The notes under the pieces were generated by a model. It made no database searches. It saw nothing but the letters and a program-made list of their open reading frames with translations, and was not told where the DNA came from. From NCBI RefSeq assembly GCF_000695255.1, contig NZ_JMIB01000038.1, positions 1-64,000 of the forward strand: a stretch of DNA of 64,000 nt, read 5' to 3'. Each line of letters starts with the position of its first letter. Position 1 is the first letter of the stretch. This DNA is from Photobacterium galatheae. Lineage in GTDB: Bacteria; Pseudomonadota; Gammaproteobacteria; Enterobacterales; Vibrionaceae. This document shows, in pieces, positions 43,931 to 52,544 of the stretch. The translations under genes were made by a program, and so were the position numbers.

Positions 43931-45421
43931 ATGTTAGAAAGTACTATTATTAACACAATGAATAATCATGCTGAAAAAACAGCCTTAATCTATGGAAATA
44001 AAAGTACAACTTTTTCTGAGGTGAATCAATTTACCTTATCAATATCACAACACCCAGCGGTAAACGACAACGAACGTATAGCTGTTATCATGGAACAATC
44101 AGATCTCTGTGCCATGACAATTATCTCACTGATTTTACTTGGGAAAACAGTCATACCATTTGATAAAAAAACATCTTTAAATCGGATGAAAAAATTAATC
44201 AATAGTCATGACACCTCCCTTGTGATCACTGATTCATCTTTAATTTCTGATGTTAAATCCACATTTGACAATATGAATATTTATAACATCAGCACACTTG
44301 ATTACTCAAATATTGAGCACATTTCATTTGATGTTAAACCGAAAGTAAAGAGTTCATTTATTCTTTTTACTTCGGGTTCAACAGGTATGCCAAAATCGGT
44401 ATCAATTAAGAACGTTGACATTCTTAAATATATTCAATTTTGCCAACACGATTATCAAATTCACAGTGATGATGTTTTAATTAATCATGCACCATTTGGT
44501 TTTTTGCTTTCATTCTTTGAATTATTCTCTGCCTTCATCACAGGAGCAACACTGGTTATACCAACTGCATCTGAGCGTTCAAATCCAGTACTCATAAATG
44601 ACTTATGCTCCCGTCATCATGTTTCTATTTGGAATTCTGTACCCTCATTACTGCGCATCTATCAAAAGTTTGACTTCCTTGAACCTCTAACCAAAATCAG
44701 GTTATTAATGTTTGCAGGTGAAGCAATGGAGGATAACTTACTTGAAAAGTTACGGGGACCATTTCCAAACGCGACCTTCATTTCATACTATGGTACAACT
44801 GAAACGAATACCGCATTTAAAGCTAAGATATATCCCGGAGTTAAAACAGAACATGTTTCATTTGGTTTCCCTCTACCTTATGTGAAGTTTAAAATTGTTG
44901 ATATTCACAATGAGCATAAAGAAGTGAAAGAAGGGCATCTATTAATCTCTTCCGATACGATGATGGATGGATATCTCAATCAGACTGATGACGACAGTAT
45001 TGTGAAACTTTCAGATGGAAATCAATACTACCGTAGCAAAGATATTGTAAAGCTCTCTGAAGATGGACTCATCTATGTTGGTCGTCTGGACTGGACAATC
45101 AAAGTCGCTGGCAACCGTGTTTCTGTCGTAGAAGTAGAAAATACCATCAATCAGCATCCTAACATTTCTCAGGCCGTTGTTATTCCTGTTCAAGACCCTC
45201 AAATCGGAAACAGGCTAGATTGTATTATTGAGTTCAATGGAAACAAAAAAATTGAAAAACAAATTTTAATTGATTTTTGCAAGGAACATTTAAATTACTA
45301 TGCAATTCCTTCACAATTCATGTGTTCCTCTGAACCTTTTCCGCTCAACAAAAACCAAAAAGTTGATCGAAATTTGGTTATTGAAAATTACAACCGTGAT
45401 ATTTATCAAATGATAAATTAA
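43931..45421 (+). CDS. Stand-alone adenylation (AMP-forming ligase) domain
   Basis: The 496-residue protein shows A-domain core motifs: A3 LFTSGSTGMPKSV, A5 YGTTET, A7 YRSKDIV, A8 GRLDWTIKVAGNRV, A10 PLNKNQKVDR with the catalytic Lys. In core A4 the Asp that binds the alpha-amine of amino acids is Leu192 (FLLSFFELF against FDxSxFELF), so the substrate is unlikely to be an ordinary amino acid. Salicylate from the gene at 40674 is the best guess. It should load the carrier at 37550. Two bases separate it from the GT2 stop. Confidence 0.85.
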   Translation: MLESTIINTMNNHAEKTALIYGNKSTTFSEVNQFTLSISQHPAVNDNERIAVIMEQSDLCAMTIISLILLGKTVIPFDKKTSLNRMKKLINSHDTSLVITDSSLISDVKSTFDNMNIYNISTLDYSNIEHISFDVKPKVKSSFILFTSGSTGMPKSVSIKNVDILKYIQFCQHDYQIHSDDVLINHAPFGFLLSFFELFSAFITGATLVIPTASERSNPVLINDLCSRHHVSIWNSVPSLLRIYQKFDFLEPLTKIRLLMFAGEAMEDNLLEKLRGPFPNATFISYYGTTETNTAFKAKIYPGVKTEHVSFGFPLPYVKFKIVDIHNEHKEVKEGHLLISSDTMMDGYLNQTDDDSIVKLSDGNQYYRSKDIVKLSEDGLIYVGRLDWTIKVAGNRVSVVEVENTINQHPNISQAVVIPVQDPQIGNRLDCIIEFNGNKKIEKQILIDFCKEHLNYYAIPSQFMCSSEPFPLNKNQKVDRNLVIENYNRDIYQMIN

Positions 45422-45443
45422 TTAACGACAGTATAGTGAATAT

Positions 45444-45470
45444 TGACATGAGTATGGATTGCTCATGTCA
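45444..45470 (+). terminator. Weak stem-loop between the A domain and phosphatase genes
   Basis: TGACATGAG (45444-45452) pairs with CTCATGTCA (45462-45470), followed by TCTATTTAAAT. The T-run is poor, so read-through into the phosphatase gene is possible. Confidence 0.4.
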
Positions 45471-45496
45471 TCTATTTAAATTATGAGATATTTATA

Positions 45497-46879
45497 ATGA
45501 TGAAAAAAATTATACTCTTCTTTTTTATAAGCATTCTACCTTTCCCTACAATATCTTCTCCGTTAAATCATAGTTCTCTTCAAAAAATTTCACCGCCCCA
45601 AAACATCATTATTTTTATTGGTGATGGTATGGGGCTAGGACAAATTGAAGTCGCCAGACAGTTCGAATATGGTAAACATGGTTCACTATTCATCGAGTCT
45701 TTCCCTCATGTTGCTTTAATCAAAACTCACTCTCACGATAACCATGTGACTGATTCTGCCGCTGCCGCGACTGCAATTGCGACAGGTGTGAAAACCAATA
45801 ACCATTCGGTCGGTATTGACCCCAATGGTAAAGAAATAGACAGCATTCTTGATGACTTTAAGAAATCAGGCCGTAAAGTCGGTATAGTTACAACCAGTAC
45901 AGTCACAGATGCTACACCAGCTTCTTTCACTGCCAGTGTTCACGAACGATATCAAGGTCAACCCCAGGTCGCACGACAGCTTTTGGCCAGTAATTTTGAT
46001 GTTATCCTTGGTGGTGGAATGAAGTACTTTGGTGCCAAATACCAAAATGGTGAGAATTTGATACCTCAATTTGAAAAGAAAGGGTACACATTTGTTCAAA
46101 ATGAAAAAGAACTTGGGAATATATCTAATTCAGAAAAATTAATTGGTCTGTTTCATCAGTCATTCCTCAATTTCAATTTAGATCGACAGATGTTGGATAC
46201 TCAAGAACCAACATTGTCGTTAATGACAACAAAGGCCATCCAAGTATTAGAGAAATCTGAAGATGGTTTTTTCTTGATGGTTGAATCAGGTCGAATTGAT
46301 CATGCTTCCCACAGCGCTGATTTTACAAGCCTATGGAAAGAAATGATTGAATTTGATCGGACAATTCAACAGACTTGGGAGTGGAGTCAACAGAAAAAAG
46401 ACACATTAATTCTTGTTTTATCTGACCATGAGACAATGGGGTTCTCTGTAACCGAACCAATGGATATTCAGAAACTAAAAAATATCTCTGCATCTACCAC
46501 ATATATAGCATCAGTTTTAAATCAAACTTCTCAAGAATTCCCATATCAGCCAGCGTCTGTAAAATCCATTATCAAGAAATATTCGGGTATCGATATTCAT
46601 GATGAATTAATATTTAAATTAATTCAAAACATGACAAATGAGCAAGGCGTTCTAATTCCTGAGTATAAAGTCGGGTGGGAGATCGGTTCACTGATTGCCA
46701 GTCAGCTCAATGCAGGAGTTTTAGACAGACGTGTCAGATACCAATCCAGTACAGGAGGCCACACCAGTAACATGGTCCCATTATTCGCATATGGTCCAAA
46801 CTCTCAGTTATTTCATGGTGTACTAAATAATACTGATATCCCGAAACTTATACGTTTATTAATGAATTTACCTTCATAA
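45497..46879 (+). CDS. Secreted alkaline phosphatase
   Basis: The 460-residue protein has a signal peptide (IILFFFISILPFPTISS), the metal-site start NIIIFIGDGMGLGQ, the nucleophile Ser87 in VTDSAAAATA, ESGRIDHASH, LSDHETMGF, and a C-terminal STGGHTSNMVP. It is a PhoA/StrK-type phosphatase, acting outside the cytoplasm. It shares the A/T-rich composition of the preceding cluster. A terminator at 46929 follows. General phosphate scavenging is possible, but its place after a kinase-containing biosynthetic cluster suggests product dephosphorylation after export. Confidence 0.88.
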   Translation: MMKKIILFFFISILPFPTISSPLNHSSLQKISPPQNIIIFIGDGMGLGQIEVARQFEYGKHGSLFIESFPHVALIKTHSHDNHVTDSAAAATAIATGVKTNNHSVGIDPNGKEIDSILDDFKKSGRKVGIVTTSTVTDATPASFTASVHERYQGQPQVARQLLASNFDVILGGGMKYFGAKYQNGENLIPQFEKKGYTFVQNEKELGNISNSEKLIGLFHQSFLNFNLDRQMLDTQEPTLSLMTTKAIQVLEKSEDGFFLMVESGRIDHASHSADFTSLWKEMIEFDRTIQQTWEWSQQKKDTLILVLSDHETMGFSVTEPMDIQKLKNISASTTYIASVLNQTSQEFPYQPASVKSIIKKYSGIDIHDELIFKLIQNMTNEQGVLIPEYKVGWEIGSLIASQLNAGVLDRRVRYQSSTGGHTSNMVPLFAYGPNSQLFHGVLNNTDIPKLIRLLMNLPS

Positions 46880-46928
46880 AGGCTGATGATATAGACCCGA
46901 ATCAAAAATATTACTTTTAGGTTATAAA

Positions 46929-46953
46929 AAACCCCAACCATGTGTTGGGGTTT
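46929..46953. terminator. Bidirectional hairpin terminator after the phosphatase gene
   Basis: AAACCCCAAC (46929-46938) pairs with GTTGGGGTTT (46944-46953) across a 5-base loop. A-rich bases on the left and T-rich on the right serve genes converging from both sides. Confidence 0.75.
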
Positions 46954-47326
46954 CATGTGATTTGCTCGTTAGGCACATATTTCAACACGGATGTAGCTAT
47001 GCAGGATGCAGGTCGCTCACACTGCCAGCTATCGTATTGATCACCAATCTGCATTTTTGTTGCAGACAGTTTCTCGACATCGTCGTCAAACCGCCGGGTA
47101 CCATTCCAGGTTGGTGTGATATAAACCTTTTTGATGTCTTTGATAGATTCAGCACTGAATACATCCTTACTTTGAAAATCAAATGGCTGATACACCAGCT
47201 TCATCTGACCATTGATTAATTTCCACTCACATTTTGCATCATCAGTAAATAAAGCATTCTGTTCTTTTCCGGCAAAAAGTATTCAACGTCACCCTGAAGG
47301 GTGAACGTCTTATCTTCACGATGCAT
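46953..47326 (-). pseudogene. Frameshifted small gene of unknown function
   Basis: A minus-strand frame starts at ATG 47326 (MHREDKTFTLQGDVEYFLPEK). A second frame continues from about 47270 (KEQNALFTDDAKCEWKLING) through QMKLVYQPFDF to the stop at 46953. Read together they look like one protein of about 120 residues interrupted by a one-base shift near a T5 run (CTTTTTGCC on the coding strand). No family recognised. No clear ribosome-binding site precedes the ATG, so the true N-terminus may also be lost. Confidence 0.5.
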
Positions 47327-47486
47327 TCGCTAATTTATTGACAGATAACACCTAAAAAAGGGTTGAGTCATTCAGATGAATCGCGCAGAACTGAAACCAG
47401 AACTGAAATCAGAAAAATGAATTAGAGTCTGAAATTTTAACGACTGGCAATGGTCTTCTTGAACACGCTGAATAAAGGAGTCAACG

Positions 47487-47949
47487 ATGTCTGTCAATAC
47501 ACCACACAACACAAGAAACATCGGCTATACCCTGGGCACAGCCGGAGTCATTCTGATTTTACTTTGGCTGGGCCTCTATAAATTTACCCCAACCGAGGCC
47601 AAAGCCATTGAACCGCTGGTCGCCAATCATCCGCTCATGAGCTGGCTGTATCAGGTCCGTGCAGGCGGTCTCGAATCTTATCGGGCTGACTGAAATTCTG
47701 GTCGCTATCGGGCTGCTCATTGGTTTCTTTCAACCGCAGGTCGCATTCTGGTCTGGGGTTGCGGCCTCAATCATTTTTGTATTCACACTCAGCTTTATGC
47801 TGACCACCCCTAATGCCTGGAAAATTTCTGACGGTATTTTGATCCCGAATTTCTTTTTGTTTAAAGACATCGTTTTTCTGGCAATGTCCATCAGTATCAC
47901 TGAAAGGGCAAAGCAATCTCTGCCAGAACAAATTTTAGCAGAGCATTAA
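47487..47949 (+). pseudogene. Frameshifted DUF417 (YkgB/RclC-like) membrane protein
   Basis: The first frame (47487-47693) gives ILILLWLGLYKFTPTEAKAIEPLVANHPLMSWLYQV, the opening of a DUF417 protein. It then leaves register and stops. The continuation VQAVSNLIGLTEILVAIGLLIGF with three more helices lies in the frame ending at 47949. The break is near 47660 and would need a small deletion. RclC/YkgB proteins are inner-membrane proteins linked to oxidant stress. It has a good ribosome-binding site (AAGGAG). Sequencing error is the alternative. Confidence 0.75.
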
Positions 47950-47963
47950 CATGAATGATTCCG

Positions 47964-47996
47964 GTTGAAAATAGGGGAAATCCCCCTGTTTTCAAC
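47964..47996 (+). terminator. Hairpin terminator after the DUF417 remnant
   Basis: GTTGAAAA (47964-47971) pairs with TTTTCAAC (47989-47996), and an inner AGGGG pairs with the C-run at 47982-47986. About 200 bases without a gene follow, up to 48202. Confidence 0.6.
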
Positions 47997-48202
47997 GCTG
48001 TGAATCAACACGCCCCTTAATCATCAGCATGCATACCAAAACCACGAAGTACGTCGCAAATACATCTATCTCCCATAGCCACTCACAGACAAATATCTCA
48101 CTATAATGGCTTAAATGTAGTGATTTCATTCAATTCATATCACCAAATTTCCTCTATTCACTTTTTCTAATACAGAAAGAATCAATATCATGGGAGTGAT
48201 GT

Positions 48203-48460
48203 ATGGACAGTTTTACCTCTCTTTTCCTCTGGGCATATCTGGCACTTGGATCTGTCGCCACCCTTTATGCTGTCTTTTACTTTTTCTTGTCGGGATTAAC
48301 TATCTTTGATCAGGGCAAAAAGAAAAATATGCCGCTGCGATTTAAGTGCAGCTATGTCTTTGTCATGTTTCTCATGATGCCAATCTTTTATTTGATCTTT
48401 ATTGAAGAAATTCTGGCGTTGTCTCGCTATTTCAAAGCAAACAAGCAAAGTATGGCGTAA
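48203..48460 (+). CDS. Small two-helix membrane protein, unknown function
   Basis: The 85-residue protein has two long hydrophobic helices (LFLWAYLALGSVATLYAVFYFFL and YVFVMFLMMPIFYLIFIEEILAL) separated by a basic loop (DQGKKKNMPLRFK). GGGAG lies 8 bases before ATG 48203. I recognise no family. It stands alone with a hairpin after it. Confidence 0.6.
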   Translation: MDSFTSLFLWAYLALGSVATLYAVFYFFLSGLTIFDQGKKKNMPLRFKCSYVFVMFLMMPIFYLIFIEEILALSRYFKANKQSMA

Positions 48461-48502
48461 TCCGCCCGCTTCAGAAAATCATCTCTTCATACAATAAAGC
48501 AA

Positions 48503-48530
48503 GACAGGTTCCCGAACGTTCGGGCCTGTC
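48503..48530 (+). terminator. Hairpin after the small membrane protein gene
   Basis: GACAGG (48503-48508) pairs with CCTGTC (48525-48530) around the inner palindrome CCCGAACGTTCGGG (48511-48524). There is no clear T-run. Confidence 0.5.
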
Positions 48531-48677
48531 CTGCCTGATTCATCCCCGCCAGTTCTGTTGTCCTGCCCTTGCGCCTCTGTTGCCGTGTAGTCTACGGGCA
48601 TTACCTGTTTTTCTGTCCATCGACCGCACCGTCTATACTCTGTAATCTCACCCACAATCACGGGCAATGGGGAATGC

Positions 48678-48926
48678 ATGCCTTATTTTCAGTACTATGG
48701 CATCGACTGGATAGCAATGGTTCTGACATTTCTGGCGATCTGGCAGATTGGCAATCAGAACCGAATCGGCTTCATCCTGATGATATTCGGCAATGCCTGT
48801 TGGATTGCAGTTGGCTACCTGACAGACAGCATGGCGATGATGATCGCCAATCTCATCTTCTGTCTGCTGAATGTGCGCGCCATTCTCAAATGGTCAAAAG
48901 CAGCGCATCAACATTCCCAGGAATAG
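48678..48926 (+). CDS. Small membrane protein, about three helices
   Basis: The 82-residue protein is almost entirely hydrophobic (AMVLTFLAIWQIG, IGFILMIFGNACWIAVGYL, MAMMIANLIFCLLNVRAI) with a short polar tail. The pattern resembles a half PnuC or a SWEET/YgjV-like small integral protein, but I would not assign a function. GGGGAATGC precedes the ATG. Confidence 0.6.
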   Translation: MPYFQYYGIDWIAMVLTFLAIWQIGNQNRIGFILMIFGNACWIAVGYLTDSMAMMIANLIFCLLNVRAILKWSKAAHQHSQE

Positions 48927-49072
48927 ATTTCTACTTTGGCAATATCCCATCTAAGATCATGTGCATGAAGCCAAAGACGACAATTTTAGACAAAACTTTT
49001 TCAAGGATGACTAATTTCGCATCAATATGCACATTGGTTTAATGCGTGTGATTTGTATCAAGGAGTGATCAA

Positions 49073-49354
49073 ATGAAGTGTAGCTGTTGTGATAAAAAAT
49101 TGAATAGTGGCATGGTTCATAAGTGTGACCCGCAGACTGGCCAGCAATTTAAATCATGCCCACACTGCTCATTTGCAAATGGCCATGAACATGTCTTTCA
49201 TCCCTATCCTGCTTCATTTGGGAAAACTCCTGCCAGAGTCACTGCAAGAAATCCTGACGGCGACCAGAGCTACTGTTATGATTGTCGAAGATTAGATAAG
49301 GGCATCCCATCTGGAACTTATCTTCAAGGCCGGACTTGTAACTCACTAGTGTAA
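49073..49354 (+). CDS. Cys-rich zinc-binding small protein next to a DNA methyltransferase
   Basis: The 93-residue protein has at least three CxxC pairs: CSCC near the start, CPHC in the middle, CYDC near residue 70, plus His in GHEHVFHPYP. It probably binds one or two zinc ions. The section YPASFGKTPARVTARNPDG is distinctive but I know no named family. AGGAG precedes the ATG, and the stop is 7 bases before the methyltransferase start, so they form a pair. It could be a DNA-binding partner or a small nuclease-like (HNH-type) protein; neither is proven. Confidence 0.65.
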   Translation: MKCSCCDKKLNSGMVHKCDPQTGQQFKSCPHCSFANGHEHVFHPYPASFGKTPARVTARNPDGDQSYCYDCRRLDKGIPSGTYLQGRTCNSLV

Positions 49355-49361
49355 TAAATTA

Positions 49362-50048
49362 ATGCTTCTATTTCATGATGATGCTGTGAATTGGTTATCA
49401 ACGCTCGCTGATGCGAGCGTTGATTTATTAATTACAGACCCACCGTATGAATCCCTAGAAAAACATAGGAAAATTGGTACGACAACGCGGTTAAAGATGA
49501 GTAAATCATCAAGTAATCAATGGTTTGACATTTTTCCGAATGATCGATTTGAAAGCTTATTTCATGAGATATATCGCGTTCTAAAAAATGGTTCTCATTT
49601 CTATTTATTCTGTGACCCTGAAACAATGTTCATCGCGAAACCAATCGCAGAAAAAGTTGGTTTCAAATTTTGGAAACCTATCGTCTGGGACAAGATAAAT
49701 ATCGGAATGGGTTACCACTATCGTGCACGTCACGAGTACATCTTGTTCTTTGAGAAAGGGAAGCGAAAGCTCAATGACTTAAGTATCCCTGATATTTTAG
49801 AATATAAACGTGTATTTAAAGGTTATCCCACTGAAAAACCCGTACCACTGCTGGAGCTGCTTATAAAGCAAAGCTCCAATCCTGGTGAGTTAGTCGTTGA
49901 TCCTTTTTTTGGCTCTGGCTCCACACTATTAGCCGCAAAAAACTTAGAGCGTGAATATCTGGGCTGTGATAAGTCCCCTGACGCACATAATTATTTTCAC
50001 AGCAGATTGAATGAGGCAAACGAGTCAAAGTACTACAGGCCAGGCTGA
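49362..50048 (+). CDS. Orphan beta-class DNA methyltransferase (N6-adenine or N4-cytosine)
   Basis: The 228-residue protein has motif IV DPPY at residues 26-29 near the N-terminus and motif I DPFFGSGSTLL near residue 184. This order (IV before I) defines the beta class. TEKPVPLLELLIKQSS is motif X-like. The size is near the minimum for the class, with a short target-recognition region between. No restriction endonuclease gene follows; rbsR converges from the right. It may be a phage-type solitary methyltransferase. Confidence 0.85.
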   Translation: MLLFHDDAVNWLSTLADASVDLLITDPPYESLEKHRKIGTTTRLKMSKSSSNQWFDIFPNDRFESLFHEIYRVLKNGSHFYLFCDPETMFIAKPIAEKVGFKFWKPIVWDKINIGMGYHYRARHEYILFFEKGKRKLNDLSIPDILEYKRVFKGYPTEKPVPLLELLIKQSSNPGELVVDPFFGSGSTLLAAKNLEREYLGCDKSPDAHNYFHSRLNEANESKYYRPG

Positions 50049-50097
50049 AACACCGGCATGGCAGCTATGGCTATTACTTTCATAGGATAACTAGAAA

Positions 50098-51105
50098 TCA
50101 CTGAACCAACACCCGCACACTCTGCCTTTCCACCAAAGTCGGTTCGAGTTGTACGACCTGCGGTTCGGTGATTTCTTTATTGATGCGTTTCAGCAGCGTT
50201 TCAACGGCGGCCTGACCAAGACGGTATTTCGGCTGGTGAATGGTGGTCAGGGAAGGGGTCATAAATTTCGCAATATGAATGTCATCGTAACCGATAATGG
50301 AGAGATCATCCGGGATACGGATGCCTTTTTCATTTGCCGCGTTGATGACGCCCATCGCCATCATGTCGTTACAGACGAAAATGGCACTGGGCAAAGTCCC
50401 GCTGGCGTACATCGTGTTGAAGGCGTCGTAGCCACCTTCACATTCAAAGTCAGACTCAATCACCCAGTCACGATTAAATACCAGACCCGCTTCATTCATG
50501 GCACGTTTAAAGCCCTCGTAACGGATTTGTGCCTGATACTTGATCAGCGGGCCAGTAATACAGCCGATGTCCCGGTGTCCGCAGTCAATCAGATACTGAG
50601 CAGCCAGATAACCGCCCTGATAAGAATTATCCTGAATCTTGTCGCTGGCAAATGACATGGGGCCCCAGTCCATGACCACGACCGGGATATCCGGGTAACG
50701 GTCGAATACTTCAATCCGCTCCCCTTCCAGCGTCGAACACATCAGCAGCAGTCCGTCGACCCGTTTTTGCAGCAGGGTGTCAATGGAAGCTTTCATGCGT
50801 TCGTTGTCGCCTTCGGTATTACACAGAATCAGGTTGTAGCCCTTCTGGTAGCAACTACGCTCAACGCCTTTCACCACCTCACCGAAAAAAGGATTCGTTG
50901 AGGTGGTGACCAGCATTCCGATGGTCTGCGTGCGGTTCACCTTCAGGCTGCGGGCTAAGGCTGAGGGGGCATAATTCAGCGCTTTGGCAGCATTGTTGAC
51001 CCGCTCTGCAATTTCATCGCTGACAAAACGGGATTTGTTGATCACATGGCTGACCGTCGATGTCGACACGCCTGCGAGTTTTGCGATGTCTTTCATCGTC
51101 GCCAT
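50098..51105 (-). CDS. rbsR: Ribose operon repressor RbsR (LacI family)
   Basis: The 335-residue protein has an N-terminal LacI helix-turn-helix and hinge (MATMKDIAKLAGVSTSTVSHVINKSRFVS) and a periplasmic-binding-protein-like effector domain. It is the last gene of rbsDACBKR, 23 bases after rbsK, as in E. coli. A perfect palindrome of the E. coli RbsR type (CGAAACGTTTCG core) lies upstream of rbsD at 56779, its probable operator. Ribose releases it. Confidence 0.92.
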   Translation of the reverse strand: MATMKDIAKLAGVSTSTVSHVINKSRFVSDEIAERVNNAAKALNYAPSALARSLKVNRTQTIGMLVTTSTNPFFGEVVKGVERSCYQKGYNLILCNTEGDNERMKASIDTLLQKRVDGLLLMCSTLEGERIEVFDRYPDIPVVVMDWGPMSFASDKIQDNSYQGGYLAAQYLIDCGHRDIGCITGPLIKYQAQIRYEGFKRAMNEAGLVFNRDWVIESDFECEGGYDAFNTMYASGTLPSAIFVCNDMMAMGVINAANEKGIRIPDDLSIIGYDDIHIAKFMTPSLTTIHQPKYRLGQAAVETLLKRINKEITEPQVVQLEPTLVERQSVRVLVQ

Positions 51106-51128
51106 GGCTCTCTCCTTCCCTGTTTATT

Positions 51129-52061
51129 TTACTCAACGATTGCGAAACGTTCCGCCAGAAACACATTCACCTCTTCCCGGGTCGGAATCGAGGTTTGTGC
51201 GCCAAAACGCGTCACGGAAATGGCCGCCGCGGCATGGCCAAACTGAATGGCTGATTCTAAAGACATCTCTTCCAATAAACCAGTCACGAACGCGCCATTG
51301 AAAGTGTCGCCCGCCGCCGTGGTATCCACCGCATCCACTTGGTAACCGGGAATCAACTGACCCCGTCCGTTCTGGCTCAGCCAGACGCCTTTTGCCCCCA
51401 GTGTGATCAGCACGATTTCAATGCCCTTCCGGTGTAAGACGTCCGCCGCACGCTGAGCAGAGACATTGTCAGTCACCGTAATACCGGTCAGTACTTCTGC
51501 TTCTGTTTCATTCGGTGTGATCACATCCACACACGACAGCAGGCTATCGGGCAACGCACGTGCCGGGGCCGGATTGAGGATCACATTGGTCTGATGCGCT
51601 TTCGCTTCCTGTGCCGCTTTTTCGATCCCGTCCAGTGGCGTTTCCAGCTGCATCAGCAAGAACCGGGCTTCACGAATCCGCGTCAGATCCGGTTCAATCC
51701 GTTCAGCCGTCAGACAATCGTTGGCTTCAGGCGACAGGCAAATTGTATTTTCACCGCTGTCTGAGACCTGAATCATCGCAATGCCAGTCGGACAGTTTGG
51801 CTGCATTTTCACACCGGCGATATTGATACCGTCACACTTAAAACGTTCACGGATGTGGATACCGAAAGCATCGTCCCCAATGCAGGCAATAAAGCCGGTG
51901 TCTGCCTTTAACCGCGCAGCCGCCACAGCCTGATTCGCGCCTTTCCCGCCGGGAATCACCTGATAATCACGTCCCTGTAACGTCTCACCCGGACGGGGAA
52001 AAGCGGGTACCCGAAGGACATGGTCTGCATTCACGCTGCCTAAAACCACTAATTTATTCAT
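51129..52061 (-). CDS. rbsK: Ribokinase RbsK
   Basis: The protein has 310 residues from ATG 52061, where homology begins (MNKLVVLGSVNADHV); a longer frame upstream to 52166 is not conserved. PfkB signatures are present: PGGKGANQAVAAARL and the anion-hole/catalytic motif VDTTAAGDTFNGAF with the base Asp. It phosphorylates ribose at O5. It is separated from rbsB by about 480 bases with repeats, so it may be transcribed at lower level than the transporter genes. Confidence 0.95.
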   Translation of the reverse strand: MNKLVVLGSVNADHVLRVPAFPRPGETLQGRDYQVIPGGKGANQAVAAARLKADTGFIACIGDDAFGIHIRERFKCDGINIAGVKMQPNCPTGIAMIQVSDSGENTICLSPEANDCLTAERIEPDLTRIREARFLLMQLETPLDGIEKAAQEAKAHQTNVILNPAPARALPDSLLSCVDVITPNETEAEVLTGITVTDNVSAQRAADVLHRKGIEIVLITLGAKGVWLSQNGRGQLIPGYQVDAVDTTAAGDTFNGAFVTGLLEEMSLESAIQFGHAAAAISVTRFGAQTSIPTREEVNVFLAERFAIVE

Positions 52062-52261
52062 CGCGTTATCCTGAAAATTCTGTACCGACCCAAACACAAG
52101 GCTTTGCCATTTGGTCAAAAGACAAAGCGTTGTGTTCAACTCACGTGCCTCTGGTGCTGTTTCCACTTGCCAATTCTGTTACCTCATATTCGTCACGACC
52201 TCATCATTTTCACTCACTTCGCTATTTCCACTAACCACCTTTCCGCTCCCCTGTCTTTCCC

Positions 52262-52337
52262 GCATCCCTCCATCATTTCCGCATCCCTCCATCATTTCCG
52301 CATCCCTCCATCATTTCCGCATTCCCCCGTCATTCCC
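52262..52337. repeat. 19-bp direct repeats, three exact and one degenerate copy
   Basis: GCATCCCTCCATCATTTCC repeats at 52262, 52281 and 52300, then a diverged copy GCATTCCCCCGTCATTCCC. The units resemble the arm of the REP-like palindrome that follows (GTCATTCCC), so they may come from it by slippage. Confidence 0.8.
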
Positions 52338-52350
52338 ACCCCCCCCCGTC

Positions 52351-52473
52351 ATTCCCGCGAAGGCGGGAATCCACTGAGCACTGAATCAAGGGCATCTGGC
52401 GGACTGAATTTGCTCCCTCATTTTCCATACAGTCTGCTTTTAAAAGGCGCTGGATCCCCGCCTTCGCGGGGAT
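52351..52473. repeat. Pair of inverted REP-like palindromes between rbsB and rbsK
   Basis: ATTCCCGC-GAAG-GCGGGAAT (52351-52370) and ATCCCCGC-CTTC-GCGGGGAT (52454-52473) face each other in opposite orientation about 80 bases apart. They are the same family as the palindromes after bcsG. They probably act as 3' mRNA stabilisers or partial terminators after rbsB. The rest of the gap 52062-52544 holds no gene. Confidence 0.8.
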
Positions 52474-52544
52474 GACAGAATGAAGCAGGGTGACAGAAGG
52501 AAGCTGGATGACAAGAACACTGTAAGATCAAGTGATCACCCAAA

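Noticed and set aside
36409-45421. Classical NRPS siderophore system
   Set aside because: No condensation or cyclisation domain, no TonB receptor and no Fur-box that I can see, so I describe it as an unassigned aryl/glycoside pathway.
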